Part shown: positions 31,832 to 41,557 of the stretch, piece after piece | How positions within the stretch are numbered: position 1 is the stretch's first letter | Layout of the letters: each line of letters opens with the position of its first letter | Origin: Notospermus geniculatus | Taxonomy: Eukaryota; Nemertea; Pilidiophora; Heteronemertea; Lineidae | DNA: 64,000 bases | NCBI GenBank assembly: GCA_002633025.1 | Contig: NMRB01000198.1 | Location: 236,351 to 300,350, forward strand | Direction: 5' to 3' | The notes under the pieces: model-generated | What the model was told of the DNA's origin: nothing | Seen by the model: the letters and a program-made list of their open reading frames with translations, nothing else | Database searches by the model: none | Position numbers and translations under genes: made by a program

Positions 31832-31981
31832 ATGGGAGGTAATGCCACCCCCGTGACGCAAGACTGGATTATTATGGAACGAGCAGACACAGTGGCTTTA
31901 CCGCCGGGATGTAATCAGACGTCCCTGACGATCATCATAATCAATCCGTCACAGGGTTATACCACTGTTTTCATATCATGA
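31832..31981 (+). CDS. Possible small frame, 49 residues, divergent from BTB/BACK-like gene
   Basis: It begins MGGNATPVTQDW and ends GYTTVFIS, with one NAT glycosylation site and no membrane segment. Its only support is an ATG placed 40 nt from the shared TATATATA. It may be chance or a remnant. Function unknown. Confidence 0.2.
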   Translation: MGGNATPVTQDWIIMERADTVALPPGCNQTSLTIIIINPSQGYTTVFIS

Positions 31982-32231
31982 ATTATTTTATCACACTCTC
32001 ACAAACTCGACTGGTGGTTTATTATCGTTATTTATCATTCAATCTAATCATCAATTCCACCTCCAAGTTAAATTTTAAATGTTTTTCCATTAAGCGACGT
32101 ATTGCGTCCTACACAACAGGGTAGGAATTGCTTTATGGGGAATTGTGAATTAAATTACACTGTGTTTGTTGGGTTCGGAAATTCGAAATTTTGACACGCG
32201 TCCTAACAAAATGTAAGATTTCTCATATAAT

Positions 32232-32852
32232 TTAATCGACCTTTCCAATGTCCTCACTCGCTTTCATCTGGGATTCTTTGATAAATTTGCCTCGGATGGA
32301 TCGTCTGTCGCTCCGCGCTTTGCGGCGTCGTGGAATGTTCCTCGAATCGCACAGTATTTTGCTCGTCACCGTATTAAGATCTTCACCGAAAACAGGCTTA
32401 TAATGTACATAACCAAATTGATCTTGCGTCTCCAAGTATAGATGATGAACATGGATATGTTTCATCTTGGAGAACCTGTTGACGTTGAAAGACCGACGAT
32501 ATCTCAGAAACTCTTTGATGCGTTTGACGCGGTTGTGGTGGAAATCTATCAGAACTCGTCTGTAGTCGTCGCTAAGCCCTTCTCGGACACATTTCAGGTC
32601 CATAAAATATAAATGATGGTATATTGTCACGCCGGATTCGTTCCGGGCCTCCATCAAATTTCTATAGTTTGCGAATGTTGGGAATTGGACGTTATCCTCC
32701 GTAATCCGATATAACACGGCTCGTGTTACGGCACGGCGAGGAAAACGTCTTAGATCGACGTAATCGGTGTGAAAATTCTGCCTGTAGTCGCATGCCACGA
32801 AAGCCCTACGTCCAAGAATGGACTTGCAGTTTTCCCAATGGATGTTGTTCAT
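32232..32852 (-). CDS. Basic protein of 206 residues, virus-like, function unknown
   Basis: The frame could start at 32933 (233 residues), but an ATG at 32852 (MNNIHWENCK) lies 53 nt after a TATATATA box, whereas the longer start would lie at or upstream of that box; I prefer the shorter form. The protein is rich in Arg, His and Tyr, has an HVHHLYLE segment, and ends with a basic run (RRRKARSDRRSIRGK) that could bind nucleic acid or act as a nuclear signal. I recognise no family. It is intronless and complete, and lies between the BTB/BACK-like and Bcl-2-like genes on the same strand. Confidence 0.55.
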   Translation of the reverse strand: MNNIHWENCKSILGRRAFVACDYRQNFHTDYVDLRRFPRRAVTRAVLYRITEDNVQFPTFANYRNLMEARNESGVTIYHHLYFMDLKCVREGLSDDYRRVLIDFHHNRVKRIKEFLRYRRSFNVNRFSKMKHIHVHHLYLETQDQFGYVHYKPVFGEDLNTVTSKILCDSRNIPRRRKARSDRRSIRGKFIKESQMKASEDIGKVD

Positions 32853-32897
32853 TCTTCCTAGATTCAGATTTTTTGTGATCGATCTGAGAAACAGGAC

Positions 32898-32905
32898 TAT
32901 ATATA
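32898..32905 (-). promoter_or_regulatory. TATATATA box
   Basis: It lies 53 nt upstream of the ATG at 32852 on the minus strand, in line with other genes of the block. It falls inside the N-terminal codons of the longer alternative start, which argues against that start. Confidence 0.4.
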
Positions 32906-33039
32906 GATATGTGATGTACACATTCATATGCATCTAGAAAATACCGAGGGGGGGGGTAATTCAGTTTCATCCTCTCATTCACTCTACCACACCCACTCCA
33001 CCATCCAGATACCCTATGTTGATGAAAAACCAAATGAGT

Positions 33040-34320
33040 GGCATTTTAACCACGGGTGATTCTCGTGAAAACTACCGTCGCTATAAATACATTTACTGTG
33101 AAAACCCCTCTAAATCGACCATCCATGGGACCGGAGTCAGGTGGTCGATTTAGCTAGGTTGAGATCGGGGTTGTATTCAATCTGAGAGGTATATGTGACC
33201 CATCACAGCAAAAGTAGGCACATGTCAGTCTCCACAGGTCCATTTTTAGTTCTTTGCATTTTCATATTCTACAGTAAAAACCCTTTAAAATGATGCATAG
33301 TTTGTAAGAATACTCTCAGAACTGACCGGATATCGATAATTTGATCTATTTTCATGCATTGTTCACTTCAACCTCATTATCTCAATAGCTAACTTGCCGA
33401 CATGCGCCTACTTTAGCTGTTACCATACGCCTGACTACTAATTAGCCGATATACATACTAGCAACATTTCCGTTGGATTTATTATTAATATACATGTAAC
33501 ACACCCGTTATTTCCGCTACCTGAATAAGAGAGAGACTGATCTTCTTTAGCCTGATTTCATGACCATCGTATAGATGGCGCTGTGTAGACATTCGCTTGG
33601 TCAGGCAGTGACAGCAGTAATGTTGCTTTTCCCAGGAATTCCTAGCCTGGTTCCATGGCCAACGTCTAGATAGCGCTGCGTGTACGGTGGTCAGGTAGCA
33701 TTCGGAACTTCCGAAGGCAAATGCTCGACAATTTCTGCGACGACTCGCATTTGCCCTCAGATACGTATTCCAAGGCAGCAATCTTGAACGCGCAAGGATT
33801 GCAAAGGTCACACAAAAAAACGTTGCGTTATTGATTAATAATTGGTAGATTTGGTGAGATATCGGTAAGTTATATGCCTCAACATCCAGGTAATAAGGTT
33901 GGATACCTCATCAGACCAAAATTCGACCCAAATAGTCCCACGGTCGGTCACGTGGGTTTGTTGATAAACAACATGACTGTCTTGGACTTGTGTCCGAGGT
34001 GAAATGCGCCTTCAATGGATAGATAAGCAGTTCACCTCAGGTCGTCTCGAATGGTCAGGTGGTCAGTTTCCCCTAAATTCAGGGGAAAGGATGTGGCCTC
34101 GTGATTTCAAGTCGTCGATCAATCTGACAAATGAAAGGGGCGATTTTGGGAATCATAATATTTCAAAAACATGGATTTAAATAACTAAATGCTTGATACA
34201 CACAACACTGATGAAAAAGAACAAGCATTTACGAGTTTGAAGTGCATACATGTATTTTTACTTGGTTGAATCGATTACTCGAAATCGGTATGCTGGCTTA
34301 GTCTCCTATCAAAGTTGGTC
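33040..34320. other. No gene recognised
   Basis: An inverted pair at about 33110-33160 (TAAATCGACCATC, GGTGGTCGATTTA) marks a small MITE. At 33560-33690 two related units share CATGACCATCGTATAGATGGC-type sequence. No coding signal of note. Confidence 0.4.
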
Positions 34321-34325
34321 ATCCT

Positions 34326-34495
34326 GGTGAAACGTTTTTGAGCGTTCCCCGTCTGCGAGTGTTCCTCTGCTATTGTCTGACGGAATAAGCCGCGACCTGA
34401 CAGGGACACAGAGAGAAACGTGTCGATCTATCTGTCAGTGTTTCCAGAACAATAGGGGGAACACTGACACACGAAACCACTGAAAACTTTACACC
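34326..34495. mobile_element. GGTGTAAC-family MITE
   Basis: It starts GGTGAAACGTTTTTGAGCG and ends CTGAAAACTTTACACC. Internal ACAGAGAGAAACGTG, CAGTGTTTCC and GGGGGAACACT match family members. Confidence 0.55.
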
Positions 34496-34932
34496 GATGT
34501 AATGACGTCACTTCTCAATCACACTCAGTGAGAACTGCATGGTCACCGTCTACGCAACGCCATCTGGACCGTGACCATCAGGCTAGATCTTGTTGGACTG
34601 CTTCTCGTACGTTATGGCGCCAGCACCCTCTATCGTTGAGGAACGGAACCAAACCTAATGCCATACCAGAAAAATCAATCTTATACAAGAATGAACACGG
34701 ATGTGATAGGAATCAACGTCCTAGGAATGGAAATCCGCCAAACAATAGCCCGCTATTTTAAGGGTATAATCGAGTGGTCATGGTTTCCATAGCGAAATCC
34801 CTCGCTGAACAATAAGACTGGGTTTTGATTCCAGGGGGGGGGCTTTGATTCCTGTTACACCTGTATTCGTTATGTAGGCCTAAATCCGATGATAGAAGAA
34901 AAGCCAAATCTTAAATAAGAATTTTGGCTATC

Positions 34933-35111
34933 GTAGTGGAACCTCACCCAACGGACACCTCTGCCAGGAGGACACCTCTCTATTAAGGACACTAAAGTTC
35001 AGTCCCGAATTAATCATTTCTATTCATTTTGACCTCTGTAATCAGGACACCTCTCAACTGAGGACGACATTTGTCAGTCTCAGGTGTCCTTAATAGAGAG
35101 GTTCCACTGTA
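34933..35111. mobile_element. pogo-type MITE, full copy
   Basis: The ends are GTAGTGGAACCTC and GAGAGGTTCCACTGTA. Inside are CAGGAGGACACCTCTCTATT and GGACACTAAAGTTCAGTCCC, as in 40549-40727. Ends of CAGTNGAACC type next to TA are common for Tc1/mariner-pogo non-autonomous elements. Confidence 0.65.
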
Positions 35112-35497
35112 TAGTACGAAGGAGTTTATCGTCCAACAGGGTTGTTCCTAGGGCAGTTTTTCATGGGGACATTATTTCCTTTCACACCTGGTCTAATTGC
35201 AGATTTATGTGGGAAATAGCAATCAAATTATAAATGTAAATAGAAATATTTTATTGAATCAATGGACCCGCGAAGGGTAATAACGAATTGGATAATATGC
35301 AAAATGATTTGACAATACATACATGTAAAGATATAGTAGATGATACAATAATAAGAATAATATATATATATATACGCATGGTTAACTTGATTCTAAATAT
35401 GATTACATCGTGCCTTAATCATTAGGCGATTGGCACTCTCGCACGGTGTTTGTTTATGAATTCGAAATGTAGATGATAATAGCGCCGCACAGGGGAT
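35112..35497. other. 3' flank of the Bcl-2-like gene
   Basis: A/T-rich, with a TA microsatellite near 35360-35376 and a minus-strand CAATAAAAT at about 35250 that could serve as a poly(A) signal. No gene seen. Confidence 0.35.
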
Positions 35498-36013
35498 TTA
35501 GACGAAAAGTTCGGCAACTTTTTGAACCACATCGACGATGAGCATTCGGTACCTGCCACGCCTGTTGTCATCTGTGTCTTCCTCCTTGTACTTCTCGAAG
35601 AACCTCTCGTAACCTCCATGGGTGTCGATCCACATGGTGATTGTGTATCGTATGTCTTCTTCCGCCTTTATCATAAAATTCCTCTTCACTTCATCCGAGA
35701 AATTTTTTTCCTTGCAAATCTGCCAGAAGGAATCCAGCAAGAAGAACGCTCCTACGACTCGTCCCCAGTTGCATTTATTTCCCTGATCGAATAGTTCATT
35801 AAAGGTGGCTCTGAAGCATCGAATGATGTTTCGTCCGGTTGCATGCAGATTATCGGCATTGATCCTCATTCCGTATATACTCTGGTATCGATCCTTAAAG
35901 ACCTGCATCCTTTTTTTCATAATTTTCGAATATTTGCTTCGTACTTGTCTTTGTGGATGTACGATAATATCGCAGATCATTTCCCGCGTGTGGAGTTTAG
36001 TAGTGTCAGTCAT
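35498..36013 (-). CDS. Bcl-2 family apoptosis regulator, virus-like
   Basis: The complete 171-residue frame has Bcl-2 homology motifs in the family order. A BH3-like helix lies at about 56-67 (LHATGRNIIRCF, with Arg where Gly-Asp is usual). BH1 is NWGRVVGAFF at 82-91. BH2 is WIDTHGGYERF at 128-138. Length and spacing fit a Bcl-2 fold. The C terminus has hydrophobic residues (MLIVDVV, VAELFV) but no clear membrane anchor. Proteins with an intact BH1-BH2 groove usually hold pro-apoptotic BH3 partners at mitochondria; the pro-survival direction is inferred. It is intronless, whereas animal Bcl-2 genes commonly have an intron in the BH2 region, and its ATG lies 45 nt after TATAAA. A processed host copy is the main alternative. 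Confidence 0.8.
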   Translation of the reverse strand: MTDTTKLHTREMICDIIVHPQRQVRSKYSKIMKKRMQVFKDRYQSIYGMRINADNLHATGRNIIRCFRATFNELFDQGNKCNWGRVVGAFFLLDSFWQICKEKNFSDEVKRNFMIKAEEDIRYTITMWIDTHGGYERFFEKYKEEDTDDNRRGRYRMLIVDVVQKVAELFV

Positions 36014-36052
36014 TTTTGTTGTTGTGTGTGGGATGGTGTGACGATGAGAGGG

Positions 36053-36058
36053 TTTATA
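36053..36058 (-). promoter_or_regulatory. TATAAA box for the Bcl-2-like gene
   Basis: Minus-strand CGTATAAACC begins 45 nt before the ATG at 36013, the same spacing as other genes of the block. Confidence 0.5.
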
Positions 36059-36375
36059 CGGAAGTTGATCTATTTTTAGATCAATGAGGCCATTCGATTC
36101 TAAATTAGAAGACAGTCACGTGGGCTAGATAGACTTGTCAATTATATAGCAACTTTTTCGAGAAAGGGGACGTCCTTTTGACAAACAACCCACCACCCCT
36201 TTTAATAATGGACTAGTCCACGTTAGCATCACAATGCTATCGAACCAGACTGAGGTCGATCAACTCGGGTTTTCCCTTCCAAGCGATCCATTCATTGGCG
36301 TGTAACTGAATGCGTCATAATGATATGAAAACATAATGCATGCACATCAACACACCGTCGAGCGCTCAATCGCCA

Positions 36376-36431
36376 TGGCCGAGTGGTAAAGCAGCCTGCC
36401 CCTTGAACAGAACATCTTGGGTTCGATACGC
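36376..36431 (+). repeat. tRNA-like SINE head
   Basis: TGGCCGAGTGGTAAAGCAG is a good A box and GGGTTCGATACGC a B-box match. The expected acceptor and T-stem pairing are poor, so I read this as a SINE head or tRNA pseudogene. Confidence 0.4.
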
Positions 36432-36668
36432 AGGTCACGAAATTTTCTTCCCCTTAGGCCTATATCATTAGTTTTTTTCTTTTACGTTTCTACTTTCCCA
36501 TCGTTTATTAATGCATTTGCGTCGATTTGACACAAAAAAATGCACGTAAAGCATATCTCATGCCTGTCAATATCATGGCAATGCATGGCGCGTAGCGCCA
36601 AATAGCAGTGGGGATGTAAATAAAGGTGTTCACATGATGATTGTTAATATGCATGTGCACTCCATGTA

Positions 36669-37156
36669 TCGGGTGATTCCGAAAAAACACGTTCCGAACT
36701 TTAAGGATTAATAAATTTCTTTACAAAATTAACGTATGACATTCAGTGCCACTTGGCAGGAATCAAGAAACACGCGATCTAATAAGGTAATTTGCCAAAT
36801 CCCATTTATCTAGCTAGCAAACTTCCTAAATTATAATAGAATCACACTAAACGCAATTGCCAGGACAGATATAGCATCATGGCCAAAAGCGTGCGAGTGT
36901 CGGTTTTCAACAAAATGGAGGGCCGATCTACTACCTCTTTAAATGACGTTTTTCAATTTACTTTGTATATTGCCTTTTTCAGACAGTGTGATATTTTTTG
37001 TTATAATTCAGGAAGTTTGCCAGCTAGAAAAATGAAACTTGGCAAATTAACTCAGATTTATGTGTTTCTTGATACCAACCAAGTGGCAATGTCATATGTT
37101 ATTTACAAAGAAGTTTATTAACCCTTAAAGTTTGGAACGTTTTTTTAATCACCCGA
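36669..37156. mobile_element. TIR element with arms of about 180 bp
   Basis: TCGGGTGATT begins and AATCACCCGA ends the element. The arms pair over ACGTTCCGAACTTTAAGG, TTAATAAATTTCTTT, CATTCAGTGCCACTTGG and TTGCCAAAT blocks. A frame at 36879-37121 is mostly arm sequence and is not called as a gene. Confidence 0.65.
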
Positions 37157-37353
37157 CATAGTTCTTAACGTACTTAGCCTGGAAAAACACAAGTGCAACC
37201 CCATATAAGGATAATTTGTGACTTAATGAGATCGACCCACTTTTAACCATCAAAAAAAGCCCTGCCCCAACCCCAAAAAACCACACTTATCCTCTCCATA
37301 GCGACGCACACTGATACATTTACTCTGTATTACTCCATTTTTAAAAATGCAGT

Positions 37354-37457
37354 GGCCTGTTTCAAAAAAGTGACTTTAAGCTGATGGTACCATTAACTTC
37401 AATGCAATGCATTTTCCATTCGGTGTCATCAGCTTAAAGTCACTTTGTGAAATAGGC
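37354..37457. mobile_element. Short TIR MITE
   Basis: GGCCTGTTTCAAAAAAGTGA and the CTTTAAGCTGATG block are mirrored by CATCAGCTTAAAG and TCACTTTGTGAAATAGGCC. Confidence 0.6.
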
Positions 37458-37492
37458 CCGGGACTTGATCCTAACAATCGTCAGTCCAGAAC

Positions 37493-37648
37493 CGGTGTAA
37501 CGTTGATCAGTGTTCCCCGTATTTCTATGTTTTTCCTATTGTTTCCCTCCTGACGGATTAAGCGGTAACTAACCCAACAATAACCATTCTACGCCGTGTC
37601 TATTGTTGGGGCACACTGAGCTACAGAAACACTCACAGACGTTACACC
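37493..37648. mobile_element. GGTGTAAC-family MITE
   Basis: CGGTGTAACG at the left and CGTTACACC at the right, with CAGTGTTCCCC, ATTGTTTCCC and CTATTGTTGGGGCACACTGA inside. It fits the family at 26373 and 34326. Confidence 0.6.
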
Positions 37649-38841
37649 TATCTCTCGGCACAGTATGATTAATAACGATAAAGATATTGACATATTTTTG
37701 ATAGATGTTGGGATAACGGCTTACGATACCACAACTATAACACAACTCCTATCACTCTGTATTATCTTGTTATTGTATAATACACACATCCTGTTATTGT
37801 GTACATGTAGATAACAAATATATTGCGGAAGCGATTATGTCCCCTTGCTTAATTTTAATCTTATTGACATGTTTGATGGTTGATCTCTTTGATTAAGTTA
37901 TATAGATAACCAATATATTGCGAAAGCTCTTGTGTCACCTTACTTGATATGCTCTAGCTTGCACTAATCTCTGAAGATAACATTGGAATGTGTGATAGAT
38001 TTTGCAATATTGTCATAACATGTTAGAAATTGCTTGCAGCTGAGTCCCAAGAACTTTTTTTCAACTTTTTTTCTGTAAATTTATACAACTTCATTCACAT
38101 CAGGTCAAAACCATCATCTCGCACTGAAATGACCACGCGTACATACTGCCTGAACTAACCCTGTTTTTAACTATCAAAATGCAATCCTGTACTGTTGTTC
38201 ACACTTTTCATAATCGGAAGAATCTCATTATCATTGTTACACTTTGGAAAGTGGTTGGTTTCGATGAGGTTCGCTAAAGCGCAGTGGAAAGATGAACGAA
38301 TTAAGTTCAGCTACTCCCAAGCGTTGATAATAAACGTAAGAATATGCGTGAGGTGACACGCCATGTATAATACTGCCCTACAATGGGAGACTGCAGTATC
38401 TGCATATTGCAGTCTTCCCTTGTGCAGCCTCTACAGCCTTTTCTATTCAGTGAAGTGGACAATGTAGGTGTGTAATAACATAAGTAGATACTGTTATCCT
38501 TTCTTGCAAAATTATTCAGAGCTGCCACCTAAAACAAGGGAGATATGACATAAAACGCAAGACCGCAGTAAGTGCAGTTACTACAGTCTTCGTTTGGAGG
38601 GTAGTATAAATGGCGCAACAGTACAGAGGGAATGGTTACCTTCAAAGAGTCCAATATGTCTACATGTGTGTAAAGGGAAAGAATGTCCCAGGAAAAATTG
38701 TCCTGTGAACAAAAGATTCTAATCTCCGGTGATTGGTTTCTATAGTCATGCTGTTTTCCCGTCATTCAACAATAAAGGTTAGTGGACACTTTTTATAGGG
38801 GACATTCTTTACTGCTATACCAGTCGATATAAAGCCCCTGG
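37649..38841. other. No gene recognised
   Basis: A/T-rich with a loosely repeated unit (ATAGATAACCAATATATTGCG-like at about 37810 and 37903). No domain. Confidence 0.4.
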
Positions 38842-40211
38842 GGCCTGTCTCATAAAACTTCGCTAATATCCTTCCATTAAGGAACCTTAAAGACACGATT
38901 TAATACCACGATGAAGACAGGCCGTTCGAGTGTCTCAGAAAGTGCCATAAGTGTGCCCTTATTGTACGATTAAATTAGCCGAGGCAAAGTTAGTGATGTA
39001 CGGTGGCCCAAAAGGAAGTTCGATAAAAATGACTCGAACGCCTCAATGATATTGGAGTTTCTTGAGTGCAAGTGGTCGGTGTATTCAAGTTGTCGTGGTA
39101 TAGTTGTCGGAAAGTGCTTTTTTTCATTACATAACCGTTTCTTTTATGCTATCCCTGTTGCACACAGGTGAATGAGTTAGATGTACCCACATGTGGTGGT
39201 TTCTTATATCGGGTGGCCCAAAAAATGACCCCCTAAGGATTTTTCAATAATTTCAATACTAAAGCTGGGCCCTTGATATTTTAGACATGCAAATATACGG
39301 ATATTATCCATCTATTGTAAAGGTTTCAGCACTAAATATTGAATGGTTTTGACACGACGAAAAAATCAAAATTATATGTCCAAATTTTTAATGCCGGAGG
39401 GAAATAAATGTCATGCGGGGATCACATCGAACTTCATATGTTTCATACCATCTGACGGAATTTTCTGAAATTTCACCTGCATTATCTACAGCACTTTCTG
39501 CGTCCATGGTACAAATTTCACGCTCATACCACGAACAGCTAGTTTGCTCAGCGAAAATAGTATCTGGTACCGAAAATAGCACTGTCACTGCACCTATACG
39601 GGTGTGGGAATTGGAGTTTTCGGTACCTGATATCTTTTTTGCTCTAGCACACTTACCTTTTAAAGTACAAAATTGAAACTTGTACAATAAACAGGTAAAA
39701 TTTCAGAAGATTCCATTTGGTGGTCAATGAAATACACGATGTTTTGCGTCTCCCGACATTTGTTTCAATCCGACATCAAATTCTTTGACTCGTAATTTTG
39801 ATTCCTTCGTCATGTCAAAACTCTTTGATATTTGGGGCTGAATTTTTTACAGCAAATTGCTAATATCCATACATTTGCAGGTCTAAAATATCAAGAGTGC
39901 AGCTTGCGTAGTGCTAAATTTATTGGAAAATCCTTAGGGGGTCATTTTTGGCCACCCGATATAACCTTTGTTTTGCCTCAAGCTGAAAAGACTGTCTTTA
40001 GTGTCCTAAAGGAACCCCAGACCACCTTTAAAATTAATGGAGCGACATTAACTAAAGACACGATAATTGTACTTCCTGAGACACCCCCTAATGGCACCAT
40101 TAACTTAGCTTACATTAATGACACTTCATGAGACGCTTGACTCTATTAGGCCCTGTCTTTATGCTGGCATTAGCCCTAAAGGAACGTTAAAAAGTTTTAT
40201 GACACAGGCTC
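38842..40211. mobile_element. TIR element containing a nested second element
   Basis: The outer ends GGCCTGTCTCATAAAACTT and AGTTTTATGACACAGGCTC are imperfect inverted repeats. Inner parts (CCTTAAAGACACG; CTAAAGACACGATAATTG) also match in opposite sense. A separate element at 39208-39960 lies inside. No transposase recognised. Confidence 0.5.
39208..39960. mobile_element. Nested TIR element (ATCGGGTGGCC ends)
   Basis: ATCGGGTGGCCCAAAAAATG and the GACCCCCTAAGGATTTT block are mirrored at 39925-39960. TA on either side suits a Tc1/mariner-type target. Arms of 100 bp or more surround a central palindromic region with GGTACCGAAAA and TTTTCGGTACC, so open frames occur on both strands but are repeat products. 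Confidence 0.65.
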
Positions 40212-40391
40212 AGTGGCGATTTTGGAGGGCGAATCCCCGCCAACTAGAATGAAGTGGTCCATGGACCATTGTGCTCACCCCTTTGGACATAATAGTACAA
40301 TGTATAGCCTAATGACAGGGAGAGATTTGTTCTTGGCCCATGGACAATTTCATTCTAGTTCGCGGGGATTCGCCCGCCGAAGTCGCCACAG
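40212..40391. mobile_element. TIR MITE (about 180 bp)
   Basis: AGTGGCGATTTTGGAGGGCG, AATCCCCGCCAACTAGAATG and GTCCATGGACC are mirrored by GGCCCATGGACAATTTC, ATTCTAGTTCGCGGGGATT and CGAAGTCGCCAC. It abuts the end of the 38842-40211 element. Confidence 0.65.
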
Positions 40392-40548
40392 TGTGACCTA
40401 GGCTTAAGGGAACAAATGCAATTAACGATGTGTGCGTGGGATTGTATTCAGAAAGATTAGGCGGCTTCTCGCTCCTTCTCTTAATACATTCGACCCCAGT
40501 CTCTCCGTCTGGAGACATATTTCCACAGCAGGTTCGCGTTGTTACATT

Positions 40549-40727
40549 TACAGTGGAACCTCTCTTAACGGACACCTCTGCCAGGAGGACACCTCTCTAT
40601 TAAGGACACTAAAGTTCAGTCCCAAATTGATCATTTCTATTCATTTTGACCTCTGTAATCAGGACACCTCTCAATTAAGGACAGCATTTGTCAGTCTCAG
40701 AGGTGTCATTAATAGAGAGGTTCTACA
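40549..40727. mobile_element. pogo-type MITE, full copy
   Basis: TACAGTGGAACCTCTC at the left and AGAGAGGTTCTA at the right. Nearly identical internally to 34933-35111, which suggests recent activity of the family. Confidence 0.65.
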
Positions 40728-41557
40728 TTTATTTCATTAACCCTACACTCTTTTGCAATATATTCTGACACCATCCAATCATTTGCGTGTCCCAACGTCC
40801 CGTCGTCTTCCCGCTATTTCAAATTGATCCTTTCCATATTTAAATGCGGTATAAGATTTAATCTTTCAATGACAAAGAGGAAAATTTCACCCAGTGTAAC
40901 ATCTGATTCTGGACAACCGGTGGCAGCGTGTCAAAATGTTTATTTCACACAATATTTCGTTCTTCGATGGCTGAAAAATATCATATGTGCCTAAAAAGCC
41001 ATATAATACCCCCAAAACACGAAGTTTTTTGAGTATTAGAGCAATTTCAAACGAATAGTTTAGTTGGGAACATCATGCCGCCGCGGGTGCCAGCCTCGGT
41101 GTGATTCGCCTCAAAATCAGTGTATAGCACATGCGCAGTATTCGGGAAGTCGTCAGCCGTTCCCAGTGGTGCTGTAGGAATGCAAACCCACTGGGGACGA
41201 GTTTGATACATGAACTGTCACGACAGTGGCGGTGAGTAATCGGTATTATGCTAATTTCAAGTACCGTCACTTTGGTAATATTTACAACTGGATGATGTAA
41301 TGGTTGAGTCAGCAAAATCACAGTGCCAGGCATATCACGGAGCGGATGTGTTACAACAAGTAGGCCATGACGACACTTTATGAATCATGGGTGATTAAGA
41401 TTACTGTTGCGATAAGCGGGGAAGTTGTGCAATGAAATCGAAAGAAACTTATTGCTACATATCACCCCTGATGCCGTCATTATTCTAAAATTAATTTTAC
41501 CATTCGTGAATTTGGCTACAAAACCTGGGGCTTTTCAAACGATTATCACAAATAGAA

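Noticed and set aside
32853-32933. Longer start (ATG at 32933) for the 206-residue protein, giving a hydrophobic N terminus
   Set aside because: The extension overlaps the TATATATA box that best explains the gene; the hydrophobic stretch is translated promoter sequence.
36376-36431. Functional tRNA gene
   Set aside because: Same reason: stems outside the boxes are not supported.
36879-37121. 80-residue frame starting at a good ATG
   Set aside because: Most of it is the right arm of the 36669-37156 TIR element.
39388-39687. Overlapping frames of 99 and 87 residues on opposite strands
   Set aside because: They are mirror products of the inverted arms inside the 39208-39960 element.
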